Origin: Larix sibirica
Taxonomy: Eukaryota > Streptophyta > Pinopsida > Pinales > Pinaceae
NCBI GenBank assembly: GCA_004151065.3
Contig: NWUY0300017577.1
Location: 7,833-29,150, forward strand
Direction: 5' to 3'
DNA length: 21,318 nucleotides
A program made the position numbers and the translations under genes. Every line of letters starts with the position of its first letter. The first letter of the stretch is position 1. Below, piece after piece: positions 1 to 9,439 of this stretch. The notes under the pieces are model-generated. The model ran no database searches and was not told the DNA's origin. It worked only from the letters and a program-made list of their open reading frames with translations.

Positions 1-162
1 CATAAGGCAAATCTCGAGCACATTCACCCAGTTTAAGGCATTTCATATTTTTTATGAAATTTAAATGAGGAAGCTAACATTGAAGCAAACACTAGAGCTA
101 GTCTCAATTGTGGAATTCTAAATATAACCATCAGTGTTCGTGAATTGCATCAAATCCCTTGA
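1..162 (+). pseudogene. LINE RNase H tail, copy A (cut by window start)
   Basis: This equals bases 8900-9061, where more of the element is visible. It encodes the last part of the L1-type RNase H domain. Bases 1-64 finish one frame (ending FHIFYEI, then TAA). The family-like C-terminus (NEEANIEANTRASLN and on) continues in a shifted frame from about 64 and stops at TGA 160-162. The frameshift shows a dead element. The rest of the LINE would lie upstream of the window if copy A is a real second locus. Confidence 0.7.
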
Positions 163-179
163 ACATCAAATCCCTTGAA
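148..179. repeat. 16-bp tandem duplication at LINE 3' end
   Basis: Two perfect, adjacent copies of CATCAAATCCCTTGAA, at 148-163 and 164-179. The first contains the stop codon of the shifted LINE frame. The same pair is at 9047-9078 in copy B. Confidence 0.95.
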
Positions 180-330
180 CAGGGCCTCAGACATCTATCA
201 CTCAAGTTCCCTTTACTTCAGAATCTGAATGAAGGTCAAATTCGCTTCAGCAACTGATACTTCAGAAATATTGAATGTAGACGACCATCATACATTTTAA
301 TGAATAATATTTATCCTGAATTCGATGGTT

Positions 331-394
331 TATTGATTTCACAAGTCATGAACTCAATGGTCTATTGATTTCACAAGTCATGAACTCGATGATT
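331..394. repeat. 32-bp tandem duplication
   Basis: Two adjacent 32-bp units, starting at 331 and 363, each beginning TATTGATTTCACAAGTCATG. They differ at a few bases near their ends. The same pair is at 9230-9293. It lies in non-coding DNA just past the LINE tail. Confidence 0.93.
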
Positions 395-470
395 ACTAAC
401 AACACAAGTCAAGAATCCAGTATTCGCGTGGGCATGAATGTTCGAACCATGCTCGTCGACCACAGGTTGG

Positions 471-540
471 AAGAATGGGATCAAGAATGCCGATTACTCA
501 TTACAAAACACAGAATGGGATCGAGAACGCCGATTACTCA
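471..540. repeat. 40-bp-period direct repeat
   Basis: About 29-30 bp starting AGAATGGGATC and ending GCCGATTACTCA occurs at about 472 and again at about 512, with two mismatches, separated by a short AC-rich linker. The same repeat is at 9370-9439. With the 16-bp and 32-bp duplications, it makes three independent short duplications within 400 bp. Confidence 0.9.
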
Positions 541-3500
541 ACACAAAATACATGCTGATTATTACATCCAGATTTTTCTGATTTCTACAAGTTATTTGAA
601 TTTTAGTTATTGAACTTTGCATTTTTTCATAAGTATTTGCCCACTCAGCAGTCTTTTCAATGCTGATTGAGGGTTTTAGAATTATTTATTTTTTGTTCAG
701 CATCATACAGCAGGCTTATTCACTTCTCGAAGCCCTCTGGCCATCATTCTGCAAAAATGCTGATATTGGAGTTAGCTCATTGTAACTTGCCGATATGGTA
801 CACAACCACGGCTTTTTTTTTATATACAATATTCATTTTAGTTAACAAAAAAAACTATTTTTTAAGCCCTTAATATAAATTGAATTGGAGAACATAGGTA
901 AGCTTGAATTGCAATATATTTCAATTAGAAGACCTCTTCACTCAAACTCAAAACTTTGTTGCAATCAACCTCCTCAAAACGGACAATTTAAAATTTGAAA
1001 AACTTCAAACGGTTCATTTTCTCAAATGCCACCAAATCTCATTAAATTTTAGAGAGAGAGAGACAGCAGCCTTAAACAACAAATCCTACAGCAGCTAAAA
1101 TTTGCTAATGAATGGTTACTTCTAAAGTTCTGGTGCCCAAACAAGGTTCTACAACTTAATTGAGATCATACACACTTTTCTACATAATGAAGCAAAACTT
1201 GACAATGGACACAACACAAGACAGTCCAAATTTTCACAATAATCATACTATTATATAATGCTCAACGATTCCTTGTCTGCAAGTATTTGGTTGAAGTCAT
1301 AAAAAATATCAATCATCCTTTTGCAAAATGTAACAAGATGCCACCACAGTAGTCCGAGACAAGCACAAGAGTACTTTGATACATGAAGGGTTACAGACAC
1401 GCAAAGCAATGATGTTTTCGAATGTGCAATCAAGGAAAGGTTGGTTCACTATAGTTCTTGCTGATTTCCAAAGCAGTTAACTTACCAAGGGATGTGAAAT
1501 TGAATTCTAAACGCACGTCTCGTCATTTTTCCCTTTTCATCTTCCAACATGGAACAAGCTCCCAAACGTGATGCAATGTCATTGGTAATTGTTTTCTATA
1601 TTTTGACAGGATCCCATATAGACGCCGTTATAGTGGCAAGTGTCAACCTCAACTTGTCCAAGCAACATTGATTACAACTCCCTCCATATTAGATAACTTG
1701 CTGCTACACTCTCAACTCAAATGGCAAACATCGTTTGTTTAGTCTCTACACATACACGCACAAGTTACTGTAAATTCAAATTCATATATTTATAATGCAA
1801 AGACAGAAGTTCGGATATAGTCAGAAAGCCATAACGACAAGTGATGTATAGGCAGCCAAGAAGACAAGGTGGCCTAGTTTAGTAAGTAGACACGGTGTTT
1901 TAGGTGACTCACGAATGACGGAAATGAATTAGGCCAGCCATGTTCAACACAGCATCCAACAGTATAATAGCTTCACATTGTCCAACTTTAACTCATATTT
2001 TTCATATGTCACATTAATATATAAAACAATAATCTTGACTATCATCAGTGTCTTCTCGCAGCAGTGTTTGGATGTTCCTTTATTACCAGTGAATGCATAC
2101 TCAATTTCATTGCTCCTGTAAAATTAACAATGGCAACCTTGCCACTCTAGTTCAAAATAATTTGCCAGTTCGGATCAAAATGATGTTGCCTGTTAGTTGA
2201 TCCCACTTTGTCATTTATATTGATATTTTTAATGGAAATTTTGTCTCACAGTCTAATACAGAATCAGCTACCTGACCAGGTCATCCCTGCTAGAAAAACA
2301 AGCAACTAACCACTCCACAAGTTATCTCTCTAAGCATGCCAATTCTTTGAACCTTCAATTATCGGTCTAGGTCTTTCTATACCTCCACAATTGAGGACAA
2401 GCAGCATCCGCCAAAATTAACCAGGAAAAAAAATGAGCTGACTGATTTGCCTCTTCCTTTACCAAGCAAGCATTTCCCGTCTTTCAGGAATAAAGATAAA
2501 GAGATACACTCTAAATGTGATCAAAATCATTCAATTTTGTCACATCAAACGTTTGGGAACTTTTAAGTAAGCGTACGTTTGTGTATGTGTGAACTACATC
2601 ATTAAACAAATTCACTGCTATAGAATTTATACATGAGAGTAGATCATATATGTTGGACATACATATGTTGTGAAATGGGCCTGTTAACAGGTTTTCCATA
2701 ACCATCGCCAATGTTTGTGATGGAGAATAGTCAAACCAGGCCAGGCCATATACAGCATCACGTGACCCTTAATCTACATGTCCACTTGAATCAAGCTTTG
2801 CAGTAACTGCACTAAGCATCAAGCAATAAATAAATTATAACTTCAACTCTAAAAAGTAGTATTAAAGTAATAGAATTCCCATTTTATATATAAGCTATAT
2901 TTACCAGATCTGATCATGTAACCACGATGTAAGTTTCAATCATGTAAAATAAAGTCTGTAAAATACAATCTTCAGAAATAAAGTCTTTAGATGTATTGAC
3001 ATCTATGTTCCCATTTTAAACCAATTTATTGAAGATGAATGCTTCATATTATATTCCTGAATGGGGATTAAACTACAAAATTTCCTCAGTCCTTGTTGAA
3101 AATGATTTCCTTTGGACTTTATAGTTTATCCCAATTCCACTTGCCTCAAGTTGTCCTAGCCTGCCATCCATCCCTTCAAAAGCCCCGCGCTCTTCCACCA
3201 CCACAGGTCAACCCACTTTTGTGCACAATATTTATGACTTCTAACCAAAAAATGGCTCCAATATAATCTTAAATCCCTGTCCACTATTTGTTCTGGCACC
3301 GCATAATATCATAAAAAGCACTATTACTTAGCAAAACACAGCACACCAAAAAACTTGGAAATGCTATTTTTTCTTTTTAAAAACTTTAGTTTTGTTTCCT
3401 TTTTCAACACTTTTTTGTGTTCGTCTACGGAAAACTGAAACTCAAGAGATTTTTACATCATAATACTTACACACAATTCATAATTCTGGTAGTTACAAAT

Positions 3501-4125
3501 TCTAGAATCTGACTACAAACTCCTTCTATGGAAGATCCTTCACATTGTCTGCAAAAATTACCAAATGGATAAGCCAGAGATTACGTGTACCATTCTTTAT
3601 CTCATAAGGAGCAAATACAGTAATTAACAAACGTCCTAAAGACATATCAAAATTTAAACAGAGTTGGGTTCCGACAATAATCCAAAGAACTATGGAGAAA
3701 TACGACGAGATATGACTTGGTTTAATTTAGATTCAAAAATAAAGGTTGAATTTCGAGATTCGGAGGCAAGAAAAATGATTTTAGATCTCAAAATGTTTCG
3801 AAGAGTGGCAAGCATGGTTTAGGTGAAATTATGCTTAAAATACATGTTTTGTTTCGCCAAACACGAGAGTTCAAATTTCCACTAAAACGTATAATTATTA
3901 GTTATTCAACAAGAAAGAAAAATCACAATTCTGATCTCCGGCTTTCAATTTCCATAATCATTTCAAAAGAGTAACAGAACTGTGAGAATGGATTAAGGGA
4001 CTGGTAATTAGAACATGAACCACTTGTACAGAAGCACCACCGTGTCCTCGTCGCAATCGCAGATTACGATTACCCAGCTCTAGAGTATCATGATTTACTT
4101 CGATGCGTTCATGACCCTCGATTTT
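541..4125. other. Gene-poor interval, copy A
   Basis: About 3.6 kb of AT-rich DNA with no open frame over 70 codons and no translation resembling a known family on either strand. Visible items are a T9 run near 812, a short GA run near 1052, a palindromic TCACGTGA at 2758-2765 and two nearby AATAAAGTCT motifs around 2950-2990. The right end (about 3900-4125) should include the 3' UTR of the minus-strand RING gene, but I could not place its poly(A) site. The same interval is 9440-13024 in copy B. Confidence 0.6.
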
Positions 4126-5616
4126 CTAGTTTACGCGTCTTGTTTTCCTAGCCGGAAGCAACCCTTCATCAACATCAGCGGAAGCCGAAGCACCGGCAGT
4201 ATGAACATCCCTTCTGCTCTGGAAAGGGATTGAAGTAGTAGAATCGATGGGTTCTAGCAGAGTCTCACCATTTACGAACTCCGATTCTATGACACCGATG
4301 GCAAATGCTGGGCGTCTGGTCATGCCCACTCCTGAGCCAGGAATTACAAGGGCAGTAGCGCTGCCCAGCGGCTCAAAAGAGTTTGAATTAAGTGCGGAGG
4401 TGCTGGGTGTGGAGGTGTTTATGCTAGCAAGGGTTGGTAACATACCTTCCATACTTGCAAGCCGGCTTCGAATCGCCAATCTGTCAGCTCTCTGCAGAGT
4501 GGGATTTAGATCCTCCATAGTAAAGTTTTGCAACCTCGGACCTTCCACATTGTCAGCTGTGGCATCGATAATCCCCGATGACTCTGGATGGGCAGATGTG
4601 GCATCGATAACCTCAGACGACACTGGGTGGGCCGTTCTGGATTCGATGTGATGGCGGTACCTTCGTCCGAGTACCCGCTCTCGAAAAGCCCACGTTTCGT
4701 CAAAACCCTCCTCATTTTGAAATCGCCGAACAGCCCTCAGACGGGTCACGATTCGATCGGTCGCCGCCATGACCAAATCGTGAATGCTCTCGTTTTGCCT
4801 AGGGTTACCATTCTCGTTAGTTGAACGCGCAAAAAGCCCGCGGCGGCTATTTCTGAGCCGAATGAGTTCCTCTAATCGCCTCGAGAGGGGTAGGAGGACC
4901 CCTTCTCTCTCACTCTCCCTCTGTCTCCAACTCTCCATCCTCCGCGCGCGGGGACGGGGCGGCAAGGCGTCCTCGTTAAGGTTAGGGTTAGAGATTTTCG
5001 GAATTTGAGGGTTTACTCCTCTGCCGTAAATGGGTATTATGTTTTTATCAGTGAAAACTTCACCCTTACAGACCGGGCATTCCTTGGAAGTAGAATAGCG
5101 ATGAAGCCACAGGTATATGCACGGCCAGCAAAACAGGTGCCCACACACTGTAACCACGGGCTCGCAGGCCACATCTAAACAGATATTGCATTCGAAATTC
5201 GCAGCTGAATTGGACACCTCCGCTAGTTTATCGACCATCTCCTGCTTTTCGTCTGCTGCTTCTTCTTCTTCTTCTTCTTCTTCCTTCAGGTTCAGGGTCT
5301 CTTCAGAGGGGGGCATGCGGATGCGGCGACTGTAACGCCTTAGGCGATGACTACCAGAAGCCCCTCTGGAGGCGGAATATAAATTATCATCATCTTCTTC
5401 TTCTGAAACAGCAGCAACAGCACCATCGGCGGGGATGAATTGAGGTTCCAAATAAGGGTTGAAGGGCTGAAACCATATGGGATTCCCCATCGTCACCTGC
5501 GAATCGCCATCGTTGTTGGGGAAGGGTATTCTGGAGGACAATCCCAAGGCAAGTCCCAGTTGAGGAGGCGGTGATGGAGGGCTCAGAATTAGGTTAAGAT
5601 CTGACTCTTCTCCCAT
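4126..5616 (-). CDS. RING-type E3 ubiquitin ligase, RMA/MUSE1-2-like (copy A)
   Basis: A complete intronless 496-codon gene. Its likely role is transfer of ubiquitin from an E2 to substrate proteins. A C3HC4 RING lies at residues 143-183: C143, C146, C158, H160, C163, C166, C180, C183. It is followed by the IIPIYGRG motif (193-200) typical of the RMA/RNF5/RNF185 RING group. The N-terminus is Pro-rich (12-20), then has an acidic patch (72-77), a basic patch (90-101) and eight Glu (112-119, encoded by a GAA/GAG run). Residues 328-340 and 341-353 are a 13-residue tandem repeat (AHP-x-SS-x-x-IDAT). The C-terminal half is Arg/Ser-rich with no hydrophobic anchor, unlike the short RMA1-3 proteins; length and layout are closer to Arabidopsis MUSE1/MUSE2, which limit NLR immune signalling. 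The start has A at -3 and G at +4; the stop is TAG at 4126-4128. The RING call is firm. The MUSE relationship is from memory and less sure; substrates are unknown. Confidence 0.92.
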   Translation of the reverse strand: MGEESDLNLILSPPSPPPQLGLALGLSSRIPFPNNDGDSQVTMGNPIWFQPFNPYLEPQFIPADGAVAAVSEEEDDDNLYSASRGASGSHRLRRYSRRIRMPPSEETLNLKEEEEEEEEAADEKQEMVDKLAEVSNSAANFECNICLDVACEPVVTVCGHLFCWPCIYLWLHRYSTSKECPVCKGEVFTDKNIIPIYGRGVNPQIPKISNPNLNEDALPPRPRARRMESWRQRESEREGVLLPLSRRLEELIRLRNSRRGLFARSTNENGNPRQNESIHDLVMAATDRIVTRLRAVRRFQNEEGFDETWAFRERVLGRRYRHHIESRTAHPVSSEVIDATSAHPESSGIIDATADNVEGPRLQNFTMEDLNPTLQRADRLAIRSRLASMEGMLPTLASINTSTPSTSALNSNSFEPLGSATALVIPGSGVGMTRRPAFAIGVIESEFVNGETLLEPIDSTTSIPFQSRRDVHTAGASASADVDEGLLPARKTRRVN

Positions 5617-5809
5617 TTTTCGATCTGACCCCCAGTCACTGTCGCTCGCTTAATTGTTTTCACAAGATACAGAACATTACGCTCCCAAACCAGGATGCAG
5701 CCATTTGACCATAAGAGTTCCCCTATGCCATTGAGACCCGGATTTCACCCCGTTCGTTCCTTCGTGTTTACTTAGCAGGGATCCCACTATTTTCGGCTCT
5801 TTACTTCGC

Positions 5810-5843
5810 AGCCCACCACGTTACACCGTGGTTGGTCTGGGCT
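5810..5843 (-). promoter_or_regulatory. Paired site II (TGGGCT) hairpin upstream of RING gene
   Basis: About 195-230 bp upstream of the RING start, AGCCCA (5810-5815) and its reverse complement TGGGCT (5838-5843) flank an inner inverted repeat, ACCACG (5815-5820) and CGTGGT (5827-5832). TGGGCY is the plant site II element, bound by TCP factors and common in TATA-less promoters of growth-related genes; I see no clear TATA box between here and the ATG. A W-box core (TTGACC) lies at 5705-5710. These are sequence matches; promoter activity is inferred. Confidence 0.4.
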
Positions 5844-6104
5844 TAATAATATCTTTAAGAGTATTCTACCGGCATTCTAGAACACTTAATCCCACAACCA
5901 GCAAACTCTAATGAGAAGTACCTTCATGCATCAATGCCAATGCCAATGGAATTGACTCCCCAAAACTAGTGTGTTTCTACATCATTGTGAGTGTGCATAA
6001 CATTAATTGTGAGTGTTTCTATGTAATGATTGTAATTCTAGAATAGCAAATGTTGGTATTTTTCCGATGGATGTAGCCCTCTAACAAATGGTGAACCATC
6101 ATTT
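5844..6104. other. Upstream flank of RING gene, copy A
   Basis: AT-rich DNA with no gene. It contains two diverged copies of a GTGTTTCTAC/TATG-type motif near 5968 and 6015 and a small ATGCCA repeat near 5933. It ends at the point where the two copies diverge. Confidence 0.5.
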
Positions 6105-7006
6105 TAAAAAAATCTATGGATAGATTTACTATTGCAATGTGGAACAGAGTACCACACTACTAAATGCAGATTTTTTTTCCTAAGAACACATGGCGAGTTT
6201 GGATTTGGTACTCACATTTGGGAAACCTAGGAAAAATAGGAAGAGGGGAGAAAGGAGAGGAAGACATGATAGTTCACTAAGTTAATTGAAGGATCAATAT
6301 ATTCATTACATACAACTAGGGTATTTAAGAATATGGGTGTGTGAGTTATTAGGTTAAATATAACAATAAGGGTCAATTACCTAATTACCAAAGTAAAGTA
6401 AAAATAAACCTATAATAATAAATTTGGTTAATTCACCCTTTTTTTTATTTATGTTAGCTAGTTAATCCATGAAATGAAAGTATAAATTTTCATTATATGA
6501 TATAGAATGCAACATACCTAAACCTCTTTTGAACTTAATGAAATGTATGAGTGATAAACCATTAACTTCATTATGCAAGTTAGTTTGATGTGTAAGAAAA
6601 CATGAAGGGATCCTTTGGTTTATCCTAAGTGGATATAAATCCTAAGATAAGTTTGAGAACTAACCAAACCTAACCTAAACTGATATACAATAGATAATTG
6701 GATTTGGATAAAGACAAGTAGCATGTATAAAAGAGAAGGGTTCTAGAATCCCAATCTATGTACATGCAATGGCATGACATACTATAGGAACACGTGAGCA
6801 TGATAATATGTCTTCAAAACAATTGAAGAGAGCAAGCAAGCCACACATTAAAAATGACTTAGATGTTGCAACTAATGAGTGAACCATAGTGCCTTCAATG
6901 AATAAAGTTTCCTCCTCACTTACTAGCACATGGTGAAGCTTTGTTTGAGCTGGGGATGTATATTGTTCAAATGACAGATAAAAAATTACCACAAAATGCA
7001 ATCAAC
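6105..7006. other. Unassigned DNA to the right of copy A
   Basis: Low-GC sequence with no believable reading frame and no similarity to the right flank of copy B (15022 onward) that I can see. It starts in a T/A tract directly after the shared 6.1 kb and ends at a CACTA transposon terminus. It is the only sequence in the window that belongs to copy A's right side. Confidence 0.5.
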
Positions 7007-7077
7007 CACTACAACAAAATCGCCCTTTAGGGGCAGTTTTGGTTTGCAGGGGTCTTGGTAAACCCCCCCCTAAAAGT
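7007..7077 (+). mobile_element. CACTA-type DNA transposon terminus, truncated
   Basis: CACTACAACAAAAT at 7007-7020 matches the terminal inverted repeat start shared by plant CACTA (En/Spm, CMC) elements. The next bases, CGCCCTTTAGGGGC and then G-rich/C-rich runs to 7076, look like the subterminal sequence usual in these elements. The flanking triplet AAC (7004-7006) could be the 3-bp target duplication, but the other end is absent. The element is cut after 71 bp by the N at 7078, which fits a contig ending in a high-copy repeat. Confidence 0.6.
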
Positions 7078-7078
7078 N
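7078..7078. other. Single N (probable contig join)
   Basis: One ambiguous base separates a CACTA end from the interior of a LINE reverse transcriptase region. Neither side continues the other. It is best read as a gap of unknown length or a contig join, not a single uncertain base. Confidence 0.7.
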
Positions 7079-9061
7079 CATCAAAGTTTACAATCAATGG
7101 GACAATTTTAAATATCTGGGTCTTCCAATCACTTTCGGCAATTCAAACATTGGAAATTGGGAAGACACAATTAACATAATAAAAAAAAAATCAGAAGATG
7201 GAGAGGGCAATGGCTCAGCAAAGTTGGAAAATTGATCCTAGTAAACTATGTACTCTCCGCGCTACCCATCTACCTATCCTCCATTCTCCTAGCCCCAAAA
7301 GGAGCCTCTAATCAGATAAGCAAGTTGCTGAGAGGCTTCCTTTGGTTCGGCGGAAAAAACAACGGAAACAAAATCCATCTTGTGAATTGGGAGACCATTA
7401 AGCAGCCAAAATCCTCGGGAGGTCTGCAAATTCGAGATCCTTTTCATGCTAACTTGGCACTGGCGGTAAACTTCTCTAGCAAATTCTACACAACAAACGT
7501 CATCTTGTTAGTCAAGTACTCAGGAAAAAATATTATACGGAACCAATTCAAGATGCCTCAATCAAAAGCCAACCACCAAAGGCTCTAGCATATGGAAACT
7601 ATGTAAAGCAGCTTGGGAATTTTTTTCAGAAGGTCTCTACTGGGTACCCGGCAATGGTAGGAAAATTGATATGTTTACAGACAAGATCATGGACAGCAAA
7701 GAACTTCGGAACAATCATGAGTTACACGACATTGGAGAATGGCTCAGGCAACATGGAATCTCCACCCTAAAAGAATTCAGCTCTTGGGATCACTATGGCA
7801 ATTAAAAAAGTTGGAAAATCACCGCTATCCCTCCCCATCTTGAGGTTGCTAAAAACATTCTCACTGAAAATCTGAAAGGATGTGCTCCTCTTCATCTTAT
7901 GGCCAAAGACGAGCGAGAATGGGTTCCCACAAGTGCATACACCTCTATTCTTGGTTACAAAGCACTCCAATCCCATGATGATGCAAGAAAAGATGTTTGG
8001 AAAATAGCATGGAATCCATTCGAGCTTCCCAAAATCAACTTCTTCACGTGGACTTTAATTCACTCCAAAGTTCTCATTGGCGACAATCTCGACAGGAGAG
8101 GATTTCATGGGCCTTTTTGGTGCCCTCTTTGTCATAGCAATCTCGAAACACTTAACCACCTTTTTCTGGAATGTCAGTTTACTAAACTTGTTTGGAAATT
8201 AATTCTCCTTGACCTCACTACCACTCAGTCGTCTTTCTCTTTTGTTACCCAACTTTTCCAAGATTGGAAGTCTTTTTATCCCACTCCCATATCCAACAAG
8301 AACCTCTGGCATCAGATCTGGACTTCCATCCCCAAATTTACATGCTGGAAAATTTGGACCACTAGAAACAATGCCATTTTCAACGAAAAGTATTATACTC
8401 CCTTTCAAATTGCAGGTCAAGCAAAAAGTTTACTGATCGACTGTTTAAATAATTCCAACCACAAAACTGATGCAACTCTCAGCACGAAAGAAATGAATTG
8501 GATAGGAGGCAATCTTCCTAATTCAAGTAAAGATCTTCGATCTCAACATCAACCAACATGGTATATCAGACTCACCATTCCTGACTTTCATGAATGGAGA
8601 ACTAATCAAGCCATAGATAACTTACATTTTAATGGTGCCTCAAAGAACAACCTTGGCAAAGCTGGTGCAGGAGGAGTCTTGTGGACAAGTGATGGAACAA
8701 TTAGAGTGAAATACACTTGGGGTTTAGGCATCTGCTCAAACAATATAGCTGAAGCATTAGCCCTATTAAAAGACTGCCAAATTGCTAAAGAACGTATGAT
8801 CAACAATATACATGTATTCAGCGATTCACTGCTCATTATCAGAACCCTAAATGCAAACACAAATCTCAGCAATCTAGCTCTAAATCGAATAATGCAGCGC
8901 ATAAGGCAAATCTCGAGCACATTCACCCAGTTTAAGGCATTTCATATTTTTTATGAAATTTAAATGAGGAAGCTAACATTGAAGCAAACACTAGAGCTAG
9001 TCTCAATTGTGGAATTCTAAATATAACCATCAGTGTTCGTGAATTGCATCAAATCCCTTGA
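7079..9061 (+). pseudogene. Degenerate L1-type LINE: RT end, zinc-binding domain, RNase H
   Basis: The 3' part of a non-LTR retrotransposon polyprotein, broken in several places. About 7081-7180 reads FKYLGLPI-type RT sequence. An A10 run (7181-7190) shifts the frame into RRWRGQWLSKVGKLILVNYV and the GFLWFGG...HLVNW region typical of plant LINEs. The frame shifts again between about 7490 and 7590. An in-frame TAA lies at 7803-7805. The longest open piece (7899-8963) holds the RT zinc-binding domain (C75, C78, H87, C92) and an RNase H domain (residues 242-354). In RNase H the first catalytic Asp is Asn (N245 in FNGAS), while E285 and D309 remain. A last frameshift near 8955 puts the RNase H C-terminus in another frame, ending at 9061. 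Endonuclease and catalytic RT are missing beyond the N. It cannot make an intact polyprotein. Confidence 0.88.
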
Positions 9062-9078
9062 ACATCAAATCCCTTGAA
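9047..9078. repeat. 16-bp tandem duplication, copy B
   Basis: Two adjacent copies of CATCAAATCCCTTGAA overlapping the end of the LINE frame, identical to 148-179. Confidence 0.95.
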
Positions 9079-9229
9079 CAGGGCCTCAGACATCTATCAC
9101 TCAAGTTCCCTTTACTTCAGAATCTGAATGAAGGTCAAATTCGCTTCAGCAACTGATACTTCAGAAATATTGAATGTAGACGACCATCATACATTTTAAT
9201 GAATAATATTTATCCTGAATTCGATGGTT

Positions 9230-9293
9230 TATTGATTTCACAAGTCATGAACTCAATGGTCTATTGATTTCACAAGTCATGAACTCGATGATT
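9230..9293. repeat. 32-bp tandem duplication, copy B
   Basis: The same pair as 331-394, unit starts at 9230 and 9262. Confidence 0.93.
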
Positions 9294-9369
9294 ACTAACA
9301 ACACAAGTCAAGAATCCAGTATTCGCGTGGGCATGAATGTTCGAACCATGCTCGTCGACCACAGGTTGG

Positions 9370-9439
9370 AAGAATGGGATCAAGAATGCCGATTACTCAT
9401 TACAAAACACAGAATGGGATCGAGAACGCCGATTACTCA
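9370..9439. repeat. 40-bp-period direct repeat, copy B
   Basis: The same repeat as 471-540, unit starts at about 9371 and 9411. Confidence 0.9.

Larger units (their letters stand above)
1..6104. repeat. Copy A of a 6.1-kb exact direct duplication
   Basis: This stretch matches 8900-15003 base for base wherever I compared them, including homopolymers such as the T9 run near 812 and 9711. The offset is 8899 throughout. The match starts at the first base of the window, so the true left end lies outside it. It ends at 6104/15003, where copy A reads ATTTT and copy B reads ATTTA. The unit holds a LINE tail, a gene-poor interval and the RING gene with its promoter. It may be a very recent tandem duplication or an assembly duplicate; the single Ns at 7078 and 15021 favour the second. 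Confidence 0.93.

Noticed and set aside
365-1433. Small open frames of 60-82 codons in the left interval (repeated at 9264-10332)
   Set aside because: Short, no family resemblance, and several run through tandem duplications. Identity in copy B is due to the duplication, not to selection.
2758-2765. TCACGTGA palindrome
   Set aside because: A possible G-box/E-box core but with no gene nearby to regulate; expected by chance in several kb.
4976-4992. Telomere-like GGTTAGGGTTAG
   Set aside because: Only about two units, lying inside the RING coding sequence (the LNPN region); chance match.
5260-5283. CTT microsatellite
   Set aside because: It is the coding sequence for the eight-Glu run of the RING protein, not a separate repeat feature.
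4247-5335. Plus-strand open frames across the RING gene
   Set aside because: Antisense shadows of a GC-rich coding region with clear RING sequence on the other strand.
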